A stretch of 64,000 nucleotides of DNA from JAHJQZ01 sp963676075 (GCA_963676075.2 CAXXNZ010000003.1:186001-250000), one strand, 5' to 3'; shown: positions 53,055 through 61,887, counted from the first letter of the stretch. Notes: a model not told the origin generated them from the letters alone. Translations and numbers: made by a program.

Positions 53055-54209
53055 TTGGCCGGTACGTGGTGGACTAAGCCTGAGGATTTAGACGACAAGC
53101 AGACTGAGGTGGTGTCTTTAGGGTTGGCGGGAGACTACCTAATTACCGGTCCGGCAGGATGTGGCAAGACAAACCTATTGCTCCTCCGTGCAACATATCT
53201 GCACAAAAGTAGAATTACAAATATCGCGGTATTTGCCTTTGGGCGAGTTCTTAAGGAATTCCTCGCTTCTGGCGCCGAATATTACCCATTTTCGCCGGAC
53301 AAGATACAGACATACGTGCGGTGGGGAGCCGGATTGCTGGGAGCGAACGGAATTGAGTTTTCTCAAGCGGGTAAATTTGAAGAAGTTCGTTCAAATTTGC
53401 TTGAAAAGCTTAATTATCTAGCTGACAAGAACCTAGAGGAAAACAAGCTTGATTGCATACTTATTGACGAGGCTCAGGATTATTCGGCAGAAGAGATTGA
53501 TGTTATATTCAAGTTCACTGACCAAATATTTGCTGTCGGCGACCCCAACCAACGAATTGCAAATGTCAAAGGCGGACTAGAACGACTAGTTGCGAAATGT
53601 GATCATGTAATTGAGCTCACCGATCACTATCGGAACGGACTGAAGATTTGCAGACTAGCAGATGGCATTCGCAATAGCACTGATAGCGAACATGGTCTTG
53701 AGGCGCACTCGAAATACGATGAGTCAGAGTTTGAATCGAGCGTCATAGAACATGGAGGCTTGTCGCTAGGGGAACAAATAGCCATCGCTTTGGGAGAGGT
53801 GACTGGGCAGCTAGACGCCTACCCCGGCGATCTGGTGGGAGTCTTGTGTCCCCGTCAATCTGAACTAAATGTGGTGTGGCAGGAAATCGAGAATGCCGGA
53901 CTAGACCAGTTCGCCCAATTGCAGCAGTTTGCCGAAGGCTATGCACCTTTTGACCCCGATAAACGCATTATTGTGACGACGATTCATGGAGCCAAGGGGC
54001 TAGAGTTTCGAGCCCTGCATTTGTTGGGTATGGACTTCATTAAAAAATTCCCGACCCAAAAAAACATGAGTTACACGGCGGTTACTCGATGCAAGACCTC
54101 ACTTCGAGTTTACCATGAGAACGACCTTCCCGGCTACTTTGAGAAGGGGTTAGCTTGCCTTGAGAGCGTAGTTTGTGAACTGCCCACGGTTAAGGATTTG
54201 TTCAAGTGA
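53055..54209 (+). CDS. Compact UvrD-like (superfamily 1) helicase/ATPase, second gene of candidate system
   Basis: The 384-aa protein has Walker A GPAGCGKT (residues 32-39), DEAQD (138-142), GDPNQR (162-167), HYRN (191-194), TIHGAKGLEF (309-318) and YTAVTR (340-345), so the SF1 motor set is complete. It is far shorter than UvrD or Rep, lacking the large 1B/2B insertions, so DNA unwinding is uncertain. The start is TTG 53055, seven bases after GGAG, one base after the kinase stop. The stop overlaps the next start in GTGA. Confidence 0.88.
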   Translation: MAGTWWTKPEDLDDKQTEVVSLGLAGDYLITGPAGCGKTNLLLLRATYLHKSRITNIAVFAFGRVLKEFLASGAEYYPFSPDKIQTYVRWGAGLLGANGIEFSQAGKFEEVRSNLLEKLNYLADKNLEENKLDCILIDEAQDYSAEEIDVIFKFTDQIFAVGDPNQRIANVKGGLERLVAKCDHVIELTDHYRNGLKICRLADGIRNSTDSEHGLEAHSKYDESEFESSVIEHGGLSLGEQIAIALGEVTGQLDAYPGDLVGVLCPRQSELNVVWQEIENAGLDQFAQLQQFAEGYAPFDPDKRIIVTTIHGAKGLEFRALHLLGMDFIKKFPTQKNMSYTAVTRCKTSLRVYHENDLPGYFEKGLACLESVVCELPTVKDLFK

Positions 54210-55555
54210 AAAACGACATTGAGTTTTATGGTGTCGTCCTGAACAGGAAGGCATTTGTGTCTTGGATGGGCGGGCAGGAGCTCGCCAAACCAAGCTTCTT
54301 GCGCAAACTCACATTCGGGCGGGACCTGAACGAGGAGTGCTGCGCACTAGTATGGCCACAAGGTTCCGAATTGGGACCCGACAAACAGCCACTGATTGTT
54401 GTGCCATCTGGCGGAATGACAGAGTTCTTCGCGTTCGTGGGCACATATCTGCCGGGATACGCGCCGTTTTCCGCCTTCTTTCGGGTGATCTCTGAAGAAG
54501 AGCTGGGTGTCATAATGAAGGCCGCAGCCAGGCCAATTCAATCCAGCCTTGCTATCGAGTCTGTCGGAATAGCAATCGCCGAAGCTGCTTTAAGAGACGG
54601 GAAAACAAAAACCTCTGTGAGGACGAATCTCGCGTCTGTTCGTTCGTCCCTTTCCAGTTCGCTGCTAGCGTCTGCGTACCACGGAAATCAAATTGAGTCG
54701 CTCAGGAGCGTCGCTGAAAACTGGCGATTGGCGCGGAGGATTCTCGGCGCGGATGACACCGCTACTAGTGTCGCTACTTGTCTCTCAGTGGTTTCCAGAT
54801 ATGTCGAAGCGCTTGATAGCGAAAGTGCGGGGTCGGCACTGGCGAAAAGTCTCCGCTTCGCGAGGGCTTCGAAGGGAGTTACGGTGGAGAGCTGGCACCA
54901 ACTGGTGTCGGGCTTCCCTGAGCTAATGCCGGTTTTCGAGCGCCTTAGAGGTCCTCGGGAGGAGCGCCTAAAGACCGCTCGGTCGGTATTGAAGGGTTTG
55001 TTTTCTTCTACCGATCAACTGGGCGGCGACGATGTCGACTGTATCGCTGGGTGCGTGATCGCTCTCGTTGGTGACGGGTCGTTTCTATATTTGCCCCTAG
55101 CAATCGAATTGGGCCGCCAATCCCCAGGAACGATACTTTGGTTTGCGGCATGGTCTTCTCTGTTCGCCACTACTGACATCCTGACCTTTGGAGGGGCCTC
55201 GGGGAGACGAACCGCTAGGGATCTATTTAGGCCTTTCGAAATGAGCAGGAAACCTGAGTGTGACATCGCCATCGGCGAACTCGAAGCATCGTCAGGGGAT
55301 ACAAATGCGGCGACCGTGGCGGCGTTAAATCCCGTCGCGATTGTTGTTGAGATTTTCCCCGGCGTGAATGCTGTTTTTGAAAACGAGCGTAGTCAGGGTG
55401 ATAATCAGCGGCGACGCGATGACATAGACGAGCTTATTGAGGTCGACCGCCTGCTTGATCGGGCTAGGGAAAGTGTGGCCCGAGCTATTTATCGGCGGGA
55501 GCGTGGCGAGCCCAACAAGTCTAGCGACTCAGACCGGTTTAGGAAGAAGCGGTGA
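54206..55555 (+). CDS. Unknown 449-aa protein, third gene of candidate system
   Basis: A GTG start at 54206 overlaps the helicase stop. The N-terminal 110 residues form an alpha-beta region (EFYGVVLNRKAFVSWMGGQE, LIVVPSGGMTEFFAFVGTYL), and the rest is mainly helical, with a mildly hydrophobic stretch (FLYLPLAIELGRQSPGTILW). The last 40 residues are highly charged (RRDDIDELIEVDRLLDRARE, RFRKKR). I recognise no family. Coupling to the kinase and helicase genes makes it a likely partner, substrate or effector. Confidence 0.8.
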   Translation: MKNDIEFYGVVLNRKAFVSWMGGQELAKPSFLRKLTFGRDLNEECCALVWPQGSELGPDKQPLIVVPSGGMTEFFAFVGTYLPGYAPFSAFFRVISEEELGVIMKAAARPIQSSLAIESVGIAIAEAALRDGKTKTSVRTNLASVRSSLSSSLLASAYHGNQIESLRSVAENWRLARRILGADDTATSVATCLSVVSRYVEALDSESAGSALAKSLRFARASKGVTVESWHQLVSGFPELMPVFERLRGPREERLKTARSVLKGLFSSTDQLGGDDVDCIAGCVIALVGDGSFLYLPLAIELGRQSPGTILWFAAWSSLFATTDILTFGGASGRRTARDLFRPFEMSRKPECDIAIGELEASSGDTNAATVAALNPVAIVVEIFPGVNAVFENERSQGDNQRRRDDIDELIEVDRLLDRARESVARAIYRRERGEPNKSSDSDRFRKKR

Positions 55556-56318
55556 GCACTCCGCGTTCATCCTATCTGCACACTCGGCGCCTGCGGTAAT
55601 TCCATGGCTTTCCTTAGGTCGTTGTCAAAACATAACAGAAAATCTGAGGCGTGGAACTCGACAGTCGCACCTCCAGTAGGCTGCGATGCAGGTCCTTGAG
55701 TGAATCGTGGCGAACCGTTGGTATAGTTCCGCTGACAAGGTGCTTAGCGCAGAGGTTGAATCGATCTGGCCGTTCGTTAGCAAGCGGAGCGACTTCCACA
55801 AAAGATAGACGTTGCTGTCGACGGCGCGTCAGTGGCCGCAGTCTGCTTCCGCCGCAATCCGGAAGCGAGAGTTGAATCAGAACGACGTCAGGTCAACAGC
55901 AACGCCTTGACTGCCGCTACAAAAGACCATTACCAAGGCCGCTGTCAACGGGCGAAATAGCTCAATGAAGTCAGCGCGAAAGAGGGCTGCTCGCCGTCTC
56001 TTCTCGACCGCACCGGCTTTCGCCCGCCTATCGCATTTCGCGCTTTCGTACGGCCATTTGAAGCTTTTGAGTGCATCACAACAGCCGTATCAGGTCGAAC
56101 ACAGCTGCATTGTGGCAACCAGCATGTACCGACACGGTTCAGAAGGCCGTCAGGGACGCGCTGATAGGCTTCATGGCTGCAACGGCAAGGTCCAGCATGA
56201 GGCCACCGAGGCAGCTCAGCGGGCAGGGATTGACGCTGAGGCACTGCATTGATACACAAGACCTTGGTCGCGGGGCGCGAAACCCCAGCAAATCCAGCCT
56301 TTTTGGCGCTATGTCTTT
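55556..56318. other. Gene-free right end of island 2
   Basis: About 760 bases between the unknown gene and the right att site. Open frames here are short, arginine- and serine-rich and look spurious. Possible remnants cannot be named. Confidence 0.5.
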
Positions 56319-57958
56319 GAGTTCGAATCTCTTCGGGCGCGCCATTCTCGTGCAAAGTTGGGCACTTGGTTGCCGGGCACGTTTCCAGACTTCGCCATGT
56401 CGATGATCGGCTCAACCGGACCGGTGATCTTCACCTCGTCACCGGTGATGACGACCTTGTCGACGAACAGGTGAAGCCAGGTCCGGCGAAACACCGGATC
56501 CTCATCGCGAAGCCGGCGACGAATCTCGTCGGTGAAGCGCCTGATCTGCTCCGTGCTGATCTCGGCCTCAGAGAGATCGAGCCGGTCTTTCAGGTTCTTG
56601 GTGCGCGTCTCCGCCTCGCTCAGCTGTAGCTTGGCTGTCTTCATGCGCTCAACGAATGCGCGGTCGTCATAGTCTGCGACGCCGCGTTCGATGGCGTCGT
56701 AGAGCCGGTCGATGTGGCTGTTGGCTTCCTTGACGACCGTCTTGAGACGTTCGATCTCAGCCCTTGTCTGCTTGGCGCCGGCTTCCGAGCGGTCCAACAT
56801 GCCTTTGATGATTTCACGGACGCGGTCGGGCTTGAACACCTTCTCCTCAACTGCGGACAGGACGAACTCATCTATGAAGTCCATGCGAACGGATTGCCGG
56901 CATCCGCGGCCTTCGAGCGCACCCTGGGCGCAGGTCAAGTACCGGTACCGGCCCGACCTGCCCGTGCGCAGCATCATCCCGCCACCGCAGTTGCCGCACA
57001 CGGCGATGCCGGACAGAAGCGTAGGGCCGTTGACGATCCTCGGCGCCGTCTTCTTTGGCGCCCGGGCGTGAAGAGTCGTCTGAACGGCCTCGAACACCTC
57101 CTTATCGACAATCGCCGGGACCGGAACCTCGATCCACTCTTTGCGATCCCGGATCTTCCGGGTCCGGCTGTTGATGCGGTTGTAGTAGTGCGTGCCGATA
57201 TAGGTCTCCGATTTCAGAACCTTCTCAATGGCGCTGACATGCCAGTTCTTGCCGCGACGTCTGATGCCGAGCTTGTTCAGGTGATTGACAATGGCCTTGA
57301 TCCCGAGACCTGGCAGCCCGTCTTCATTGCCGAGGTACATCCGATAGATCTTGCGAACCGTCTCTGCCTCCACCGGTTCGATGTCGAGCACCTTCTTCTG
57401 CTTGCTTCCGACGACGACTGCGACGCGGGTGCGATAGCCGAAAGGCGGGACCGAACCATTCCAATGGCCGTTTTCCGCATTTGCGATCATGACGTCGCGC
57501 ACGACCAGGGCGTTCATCTCGGACTGGTGAGTATCGAAGGCAGCCACGACGGTGCCGAAGAGATCACCGTCCGGGCCTTCGGGAAAATCCTGGGTTGCCG
57601 ATATCAGTTCAACGCCAGCATCCTTCAGAATGGCCTTGTAGTTCAAATAGGACCGGGTGTTCCGGAATGCCCGCGACAAGGAATAGACGACGACCTTTTC
57701 GATACCTTCAGCCGGATCGAGCGCCCGGCGGATCATCTCCTGAAAGGCCGGCCTGTTTTCGTCACGGCCGGTCAGGCCCTTGTCCGCGAGCACCTCGACG
57801 AGATCGGCGTTCGCGAGATCACAGCGACTCCTGATCTTTGCTTGCTGCTCTTCGAGGGAAACCTCGTTGAGCGCCTGGCGCCGCGTGGATACCCTGGCAT
57901 AGCCAAGCGCTTTGGTCCGTCGCGGAGCAACATTGGGTTTGGGCTTGGAGCGAGGCAC
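56309..57958 (-). CDS. Large serine recombinase
   Basis: From a GTG at 57958 (VPRSKPKPNVAPRRTKALGY) the 549-aa protein has the catalytic domain with Ser24 in YARVSTRRQ and arginines in YSLSRAFRN (96, 99), a recombinase domain (PPFGYRTR), a zinc ribbon with CGNCGGG and two further Cys, and a coiled-coil C-terminus. It is of the phage-integrase or cassette type. The last residues (ARRDSNSKT) are antisense tRNA-Arg plus three codons from island 2. AGGAAGA stands eight bases before the GTG. Starts further upstream would overlap the next gene. Confidence 0.9.
   Translation of the reverse strand: MPRSKPKPNVAPRRTKALGYARVSTRRQALNEVSLEEQQAKIRSRCDLANADLVEVLADKGLTGRDENRPAFQEMIRRALDPAEGIEKVVVYSLSRAFRNTRSYLNYKAILKDAGVELISATQDFPEGPDGDLFGTVVAAFDTHQSEMNALVVRDVMIANAENGHWNGSVPPFGYRTRVAVVVGSKQKKVLDIEPVEAETVRKIYRMYLGNEDGLPGLGIKAIVNHLNKLGIRRRGKNWHVSAIEKVLKSETYIGTHYYNRINSRTRKIRDRKEWIEVPVPAIVDKEVFEAVQTTLHARAPKKTAPRIVNGPTLLSGIAVCGNCGGGMMLRTGRSGRYRYLTCAQGALEGRGCRQSVRMDFIDEFVLSAVEEKVFKPDRVREIIKGMLDRSEAGAKQTRAEIERLKTVVKEANSHIDRLYDAIERGVADYDDRAFVERMKTAKLQLSEAETRTKNLKDRLDLSEAEISTEQIRRFTDEIRRRLRDEDPVFRRTWLHLFVDKVVITGDEVKITGPVEPIIDMAKSGNVPGNQVPNFAREWRARRDSNSKT
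56319..56345 (+). repeat. att site of island 2, distal copy
   Basis: Exact 27-bp copy of 46419-46445. It also encodes residues near the C-terminus of the serine recombinase gene, read on the other strand. Confidence 0.92.
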
Positions 57959-58037
57959 TTCGAAGTTCTTCCTGACGAATGGCGGAAATAGGCCGGGACC
58001 GATCGTCGAGTATGATCGGTCCCCTGGCAGCGCGGCA

Positions 58038-58511
58038 TCAGACCTGCTTGTTGCGCCGGTTGTTTGCCTCCCGACGATATCTGGCCTCTTCGGCAGCGTG
58101 ACGTTCGAACACTGCGAGGATGCATGCCTGATAGGCCTCTTCACGATCTTCACGGTCCCAGGGGATCGCCATAAGGCGAATGTCGCGATGGGCGAGCAAG
58201 CTTTTGCAGAGTGCATAGACAGGCTCATGCACGCTAGGAAATTTGTCGAAGTGCAGCACAATCGTGTCGATGTGTTCCGCAGGATCAAGGGCACGATCGA
58301 GCATGCGTTCGAGCACCCGCGGATCGTCCAGGACGTCAGCCTGCCGCGTGGGAGGCACCTCGTGATAGATGTCTACGAGCTCGATGTGCTTGGACTCACA
58401 GTGGTATTTCAGTTTGGTGTGCAGCTTCTCGGGCAATTCAATGCCGTACAACGAGCAACTGATGTAACCCAGTGCCCTGTTGCGGGCGTTTTCTTCGTCA
58501 TTGTCAGCCAT
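58038..58511 (-). CDS. Recombinase-like protein lacking catalytic arginines
   Basis: The 157-aa protein (MADNDEENARNRALGYISCS) aligns by eye with the catalytic domain of the neighbouring serine recombinase. ALGYISCSL matches ALGYARVST and LDRALDPAEHIDTIVLHF matches IRRALDPAEGIEKVVVYS. The Ser position is kept (residue 20), but the Arg of the YAR motif is Ser, and the SLSRAFR arginine block is FDKFPSV. It lacks all downstream domains. It therefore looks like a catalytically dead partner, perhaps a directionality factor. It lies 79 bases upstream of the recombinase gene, same strand. Confidence 0.75.
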   Translation of the reverse strand: MADNDEENARNRALGYISCSLYGIELPEKLHTKLKYHCESKHIELVDIYHEVPPTRQADVLDDPRVLERMLDRALDPAEHIDTIVLHFDKFPSVHEPVYALCKSLLAHRDIRLMAIPWDREDREEAYQACILAVFERHAAEEARYRREANNRRNKQV

Positions 58512-58565
58512 GTTCGGATCTCTGACAGGTTTCGGGAGCTGGCCGGGGCCCGATGCCTCAGAACA

Positions 58566-58781
58566 TCAGGTCCCGGCGCTATCGTCGTACTTTTCCGGAG
58601 CCAGCAAATCGCTGGCCCAGCGAAGGTAGAGATCGACCTCACCCGTCGAGACGTTGTTGTCGACGGTGAAGTCGTTGACGATCGTCCGTTTGGCGCCGGT
58701 GCATTGGCGCGTGCTTGTACGAACTGGCTTTCTTGCGCGAACCGCGCCTGGCGCCAGCGGGCCGGGGAGTTTCGACGCCAT
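58566..58781 (-). CDS. Hypothetical protein, 71 aa
   Basis: The frame starts MASKLPGPLAPGAVRARKPV, and its C-terminal half (RTIVNDFTVDNNVSTGEVDL, YLRWASDLLAPEKYDDSAGT) reads like a folded protein. No family recognised. It lies 54 bases before the dead-recombinase gene on the same strand. The N-terminal half is basic and low in complexity, so the true start may be internal or a frameshift may be present. Confidence 0.45.
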   Translation of the reverse strand: MASKLPGPLAPGAVRARKPVRTSTRQCTGAKRTIVNDFTVDNNVSTGEVDLYLRWASDLLAPEKYDDSAGT

Positions 58782-58991
58782 GAAAGACCTTGGTGCCCCG
58801 CACCCGCCGGTGGCCTACGACATCGGGGATTGACCACCGGCTGGTGCGGGAAAGTTTCGGCACCTGACCCCGAGCGGTACCTGTGGGAATAGAAAAAGTC
58901 TCTTTTCCAACAGGCACGTATCTAGGGTCGGTCGATTCAATTTGGCGCGCAAATCTATTTTTGTAGAATAAATCCTTTTTCTTGATTCACT

Positions 58992-59351
58992 CTATTTTTC
59001 AGTGGCTTGCGAAGGCAAAAGTGTCGCCAGAATCGCATGTGCGGTGCACTTCCAGCACCGGACCAGGTTCCGCCGAAAGCGACGGAAGGCCGGTCCCACA
59101 ACGAGTTCGCGATTGGCCAACTCCTGCACGAGCGCATGATCGGCTTCGGACTCGACCACGCGCCCTTCGAGCCGGTTGGCGAGCCGTCGAACACATTCCT
59201 GGAGCTCGATGTCGCGGGGAGGAATCGAATACACGACCAGCCGCGAACTGCCGGTCTCGACGGCGATTTCGCGGCGCCGGATTTCGGGGGCACGCACAGC
59301 CTCGATGCGCAGATGGCCCTGGCCATCCGCAAAGACGACGATCAGCTTCAT
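58992..59351 (-). CDS. Hypothetical protein, 119 aa
   Basis: The product starts MKLIVVFADGQGHLRIEAVR with a beta-strand-like N-terminus, then RLVVYSIPPRDIELQECVRR and a helical region (EADHALVQELANRELVVGPA). Unknown family. GGGAGG lies five bases before the ATG. Its ATG overlaps the stop of the 46-aa gene upstream (ATGA). The 210 bases between it and the 71-aa gene include an AT-rich run and an inverted repeat (CCTGT...ACAGG) near 58881-58913. Confidence 0.62.
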   Translation of the reverse strand: MKLIVVFADGQGHLRIEAVRAPEIRRREIAVETGSSRLVVYSIPPRDIELQECVRRLANRLEGRVVESEADHALVQELANRELVVGPAFRRFRRNLVRCWKCTAHAILATLLPSQATEK

Positions 59352-59488
59352 GACGCCCTCCCGATTTGCTCGACGCGCTGCGTTCCGGTGACGCTGACGA
59401 TGGCGTCAGGATCGGTGCAGGCATGACTGATTTCGGGGGATGCGGGATTGACCGCGCGCGGCGGCGCGGCGAAGACAGAGATAGCCAT
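59348..59488 (-). CDS. Small protein, 46 aa
   Basis: From ATG 59488 (MAISVFAAPPRAVNPASPEI) with CAGGAG six bases upstream. It ends VTGTQRVEQIGRAS and overlaps the following 119-aa gene by four bases, which supports real translation. No family recognised. A longer frame to 59599 is possible but has no ribosome site. Confidence 0.5.
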   Translation of the reverse strand: MAISVFAAPPRAVNPASPEISHACTDPDAIVSVTGTQRVEQIGRAS

Positions 59489-59683
59489 GTCATACTCCTG
59501 GTCACACAGGGGAACGTCATGGTCAGGGTGCTGCGGAGGCGCCAACCTCCGTGGCACCCGCCCTATGCGGATGCCAGCCACGACGATCGGCGCTGGCAAC
59601 GCCGATGCATGGGATCATACTCCTTGGGATTCGCCGTGCCTCGGCACAGTTTTTCAATTGGTTAACAGAACGTTCGGTGATCG

Positions 59684-60655
59684 CTACCCGAGCCGGGACA
59701 CGGTCATCGGGGACTTTGTGCTCAGGTATTCAGTGGCCGCGCGCACGGTCGCGCTCGGGTAGTTGAACGACTTGTCGGCGCGCTGGATCGCGATAAACGC
59801 GGCGATCACTTCCGTCTCGTGGCCGTCCTCAATGGCCAACCGGGCGAAGAGGAAGTCGATCTCCGACGCCGAGCCGGCAGCCGCTGACCTGGTACCCCGC
59901 GCAATCTGGGCATGGATAATCGCGTGCGCCCGGGCATAGAGCTTGTCGAGTTCGGTCGCGGCCTCGCCGTTGATCGAGGTATTCGAATAGGCGGTCACCT
60001 TCGCCGCGGTGCGCGGCGTTTCGGGCAGGGCGCCCGCCGCCCGCCGCGCTGTGTCGGACGTCAGCCTGGTGATCAGGTCCCGGCCACGGCTAGCTATGCA
60101 GCTGGGATTGGCATCTATGACGCGCACATAGGGAAAGTTGCCGTCCGAACGCCGGTGCTTGAGCTTGCGGTTCGTGAACCCTGGTACCCTTCCGGGCTGG
60201 CGCGGGCTGACAGCACGCGGATCGCCGTCGAACTCGGCAGCGAGGTGACGTGCGACCAGCCTCATCGTGTCATAGGGAACAGTGCCGCTGTCGATGAGCC
60301 GGACCCAAGCTTGATAATTGGTCGGGCTCGTTTCAGTGACCAGGCACGGCTCGAAGCCTGCTGAGGAAAGACGCCTGACGGAGTTCGCCGACAGGTCGTC
60401 CAAAAGCACGAGACCCGGGTGCGCTTTCGATGCCCCTGGGCCAATCCTCATGAAGATGTTCCCGCCTCGAACGTTCTGCGCCGCGAGGCGCGGGATCAGG
60501 CTGAGGATCTCATCAGGTTCGAGGTCCCGGTTCTGCCAGATCCCATAGCCACGCTCCTCGCCCTCCTTTGGCGGAAAGACGGCGCCGATGTCGAGCGGAG
60601 CGCCGAGGGCCTCGATCGTGGCCCTGACGGCGCGAAGTGTCGCGGGCTGCGCCAT
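59684..60655 (-). CDS. RepB-type DNA primase-like protein
   Basis: The 323-aa protein has the RepB primase-like core: YGIWQNRDLEPDEILSLIPR, GGNIFMRIGPGASKAHPGLV-LLDDLS with the paired acids, and FEPCLVTETSPTNYQAWVRL. PRQPGRVPGFTNRKLKHRRS follows, typical of the group. These proteins prime plasmid or mobile-element replication. The ATG at 60655 shares one base with the stop of the upstream gene (TGATG), so translation is coupled. A C-terminal helical region of about 110 residues follows the primase domain. Confidence 0.82.
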   Translation of the reverse strand: MAQPATLRAVRATIEALGAPLDIGAVFPPKEGEERGYGIWQNRDLEPDEILSLIPRLAAQNVRGGNIFMRIGPGASKAHPGLVLLDDLSANSVRRLSSAGFEPCLVTETSPTNYQAWVRLIDSGTVPYDTMRLVARHLAAEFDGDPRAVSPRQPGRVPGFTNRKLKHRRSDGNFPYVRVIDANPSCIASRGRDLITRLTSDTARRAAGALPETPRTAAKVTAYSNTSINGEAATELDKLYARAHAIIHAQIARGTRSAAAGSASEIDFLFARLAIEDGHETEVIAAFIAIQRADKSFNYPSATVRAATEYLSTKSPMTVSRLG

Positions 60656-61233
60656 CAAAGGCGGGTCCCCGGCAGATGCCCACGCATGAGATCGTGTCCC
60701 AGCCTGTTGATCTTGCGTGCCAACTCGATCGGCAGGAGTTTGTTCAGGCAGGGCGGGAGCGGCTCGTCGAGATACGAGGCGGCCTTGAGGCTCGCCTCCG
60801 CGGCAATGAGGCTCCCGATCATATCCTCGACCTCGTCCTTTGCGAGCTTCACGAGCTTGTCGGGTGCATTGAGCCGGCCATTCCGGGCCCGCTCGCGCAA
60901 ATCCGAGATCTGCGGATCGTCGTGATCGATCGGGTAGCGCAGATCGAACGCTCCGCAGACCAGGGCGTCGATGGCAATCTCGGACAGGTCGATCCGGCGA
61001 TTTTTCTGCAGTTCCTCCAGCTGGGAAAAGGCTGCGGTGCAGTCATGCTTGAACTCGCCGAGAACGCGCCGGGCCTTCGTGATCGTCAACGATGGAACAG
61101 GCGGGTCCTGATCCTCATCCGGCGGAACGTCGTCCGGGTCGTCGAGGGCGGCATCGGCCTCAACGAGCAGCGGATCATCGTCAACGGAGGGGGAAACGGG
61201 AGTACGCTTGAAAGCGGGGTAGTCGGGGGGCAT
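60655..61233 (-). CDS. Hypothetical protein, 192 aa, coupled to primase
   Basis: From ATG 61233 (MPPDYPAFKRTPVSPSVDDD) with AAGGAG eight bases upstream. Residues about 17-45 are highly acidic (LVEADAALDDPDDVPPDEDQ), and the rest is helical (ARRVLGEFKHDCTAAFSQLE, LVKLAKDEVEDMIGSLIAAE). Unknown family. It ends by overlapping the primase start. An acidic partner for a primase or mobilisation protein would fit, but this is a guess from position. Confidence 0.65.
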   Translation of the reverse strand: MPPDYPAFKRTPVSPSVDDDPLLVEADAALDDPDDVPPDEDQDPPVPSLTITKARRVLGEFKHDCTAAFSQLEELQKNRRIDLSEIAIDALVCGAFDLRYPIDHDDPQISDLRERARNGRLNAPDKLVKLAKDEVEDMIGSLIAAEASLKAASYLDEPLPPCLNKLLPIELARKINRLGHDLMRGHLPGTRL

Positions 61234-61338
61234 GTGAGGTCTCCTTTCAAAAACCTCACCCCAGTATTCACACACTTATGCAAACAACAACAGCAAGGCG
61301 GAACGCCTATCCCCGAGCCCGACTGCTGTGCCCAGTCC

Positions 61339-61887
61339 CTATCGCGGTGGCTCTCCGCGGCGCGCCTGCGCCATCAGGGCCGACGCGGCCTGCCGCGCGG
61401 ATTGCACGGCGTACAGCCCACGATAGATTGACGCGGTCATAGCGCCTTCAAACAGGACCAGGATCTGTTCCGCCAAGTCTGTGGCGTGATGGCCCGGGAC
61501 CTCGGTCTTCACGATCTGCTCGATCCGCAATCCCAACATTGCCTTGTGATCCGCCATCACGTCGACAACCTCAGGCACGTCTCCGCCGGTCTCGCCAACG
61601 GCGCGCAGGAACAGGCATCCGTTGGCGCCCTCGGTCGCCACCCAGTTCTCAAGGGCGGCAAAGAGCGCGTCCACGCTCTCCACCTCCACCTCCATCTGCC
61701 GCATGAACCGCTGGTGTCTCTCCGCGAGCACAGCAACGATGAGATCGGTCTTGCTGCCGATGTGCTTGTAAAGGGTCCGGCTCGACATACCGGCGGCCTC
61801 CGTGAGCTGGTCCATGCTCGTGGCCATGAAACCATGTCGGTCGAAAAGCCTGTCGGCTGCAGCAATAAGCTCGGCGCGCTTGTCCAT
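61339..61887 (-). CDS. TetR/AcrR family transcriptional regulator
   Basis: From ATG 61887 (MDKRAELIAAADRLFDRHGF) the 182-aa protein has the TetR helix-turn-helix (TSMDQLTEAAGMSSRTLYKH, IGSKTDLIVAVL) and a helical ligand domain with AENWVATEGANGCLFLRA-like text. The target is unknown. A TTG at 61923 would add 12 residues through a sequence (TATAACGAACG) that looks more like promoter or operator DNA, so I prefer the ATG. Confidence 0.9.
   Translation of the reverse strand: MDKRAELIAAADRLFDRHGFMATSMDQLTEAAGMSSRTLYKHIGSKTDLIVAVLAERHQRFMRQMEVEVESVDALFAALENWVATEGANGCLFLRAVGETGGDVPEVVDVMADHKAMLGLRIEQIVKTEVPGHHATDLAEQILVLFEGAMTASIYRGLYAVQSARQAASALMAQARRGEPPR

Larger units (their letters stand above)
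46419..56345. mobile_element. Island 2: integrated element in tRNA-Arg(ACG), about 9.9 kb
   Basis: Bounded by the 27-bp repeat, with a tyrosine integrase gene starting 80 bases inside the tRNA end. Content: two small unknown genes, a ParB-like protein, a broken BRO-N gene, a resolvase, and the kinase-helicase-unknown operon as cargo. No replication or transfer genes are visible, so it is a genomic island or satellite. Confidence 0.9.

Noticed and set aside
55945..56415. Minus-strand frames at the right end of island 2
   Set aside because: Low-complexity Arg/Ser/Cys-rich text that crosses the att site; no family pattern and no ribosome site.
56714..57991. 425-codon plus-strand frame opposite the serine recombinase
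   Set aside because: Shadow frame; the minus strand carries all catalytic motifs of the recombinase.
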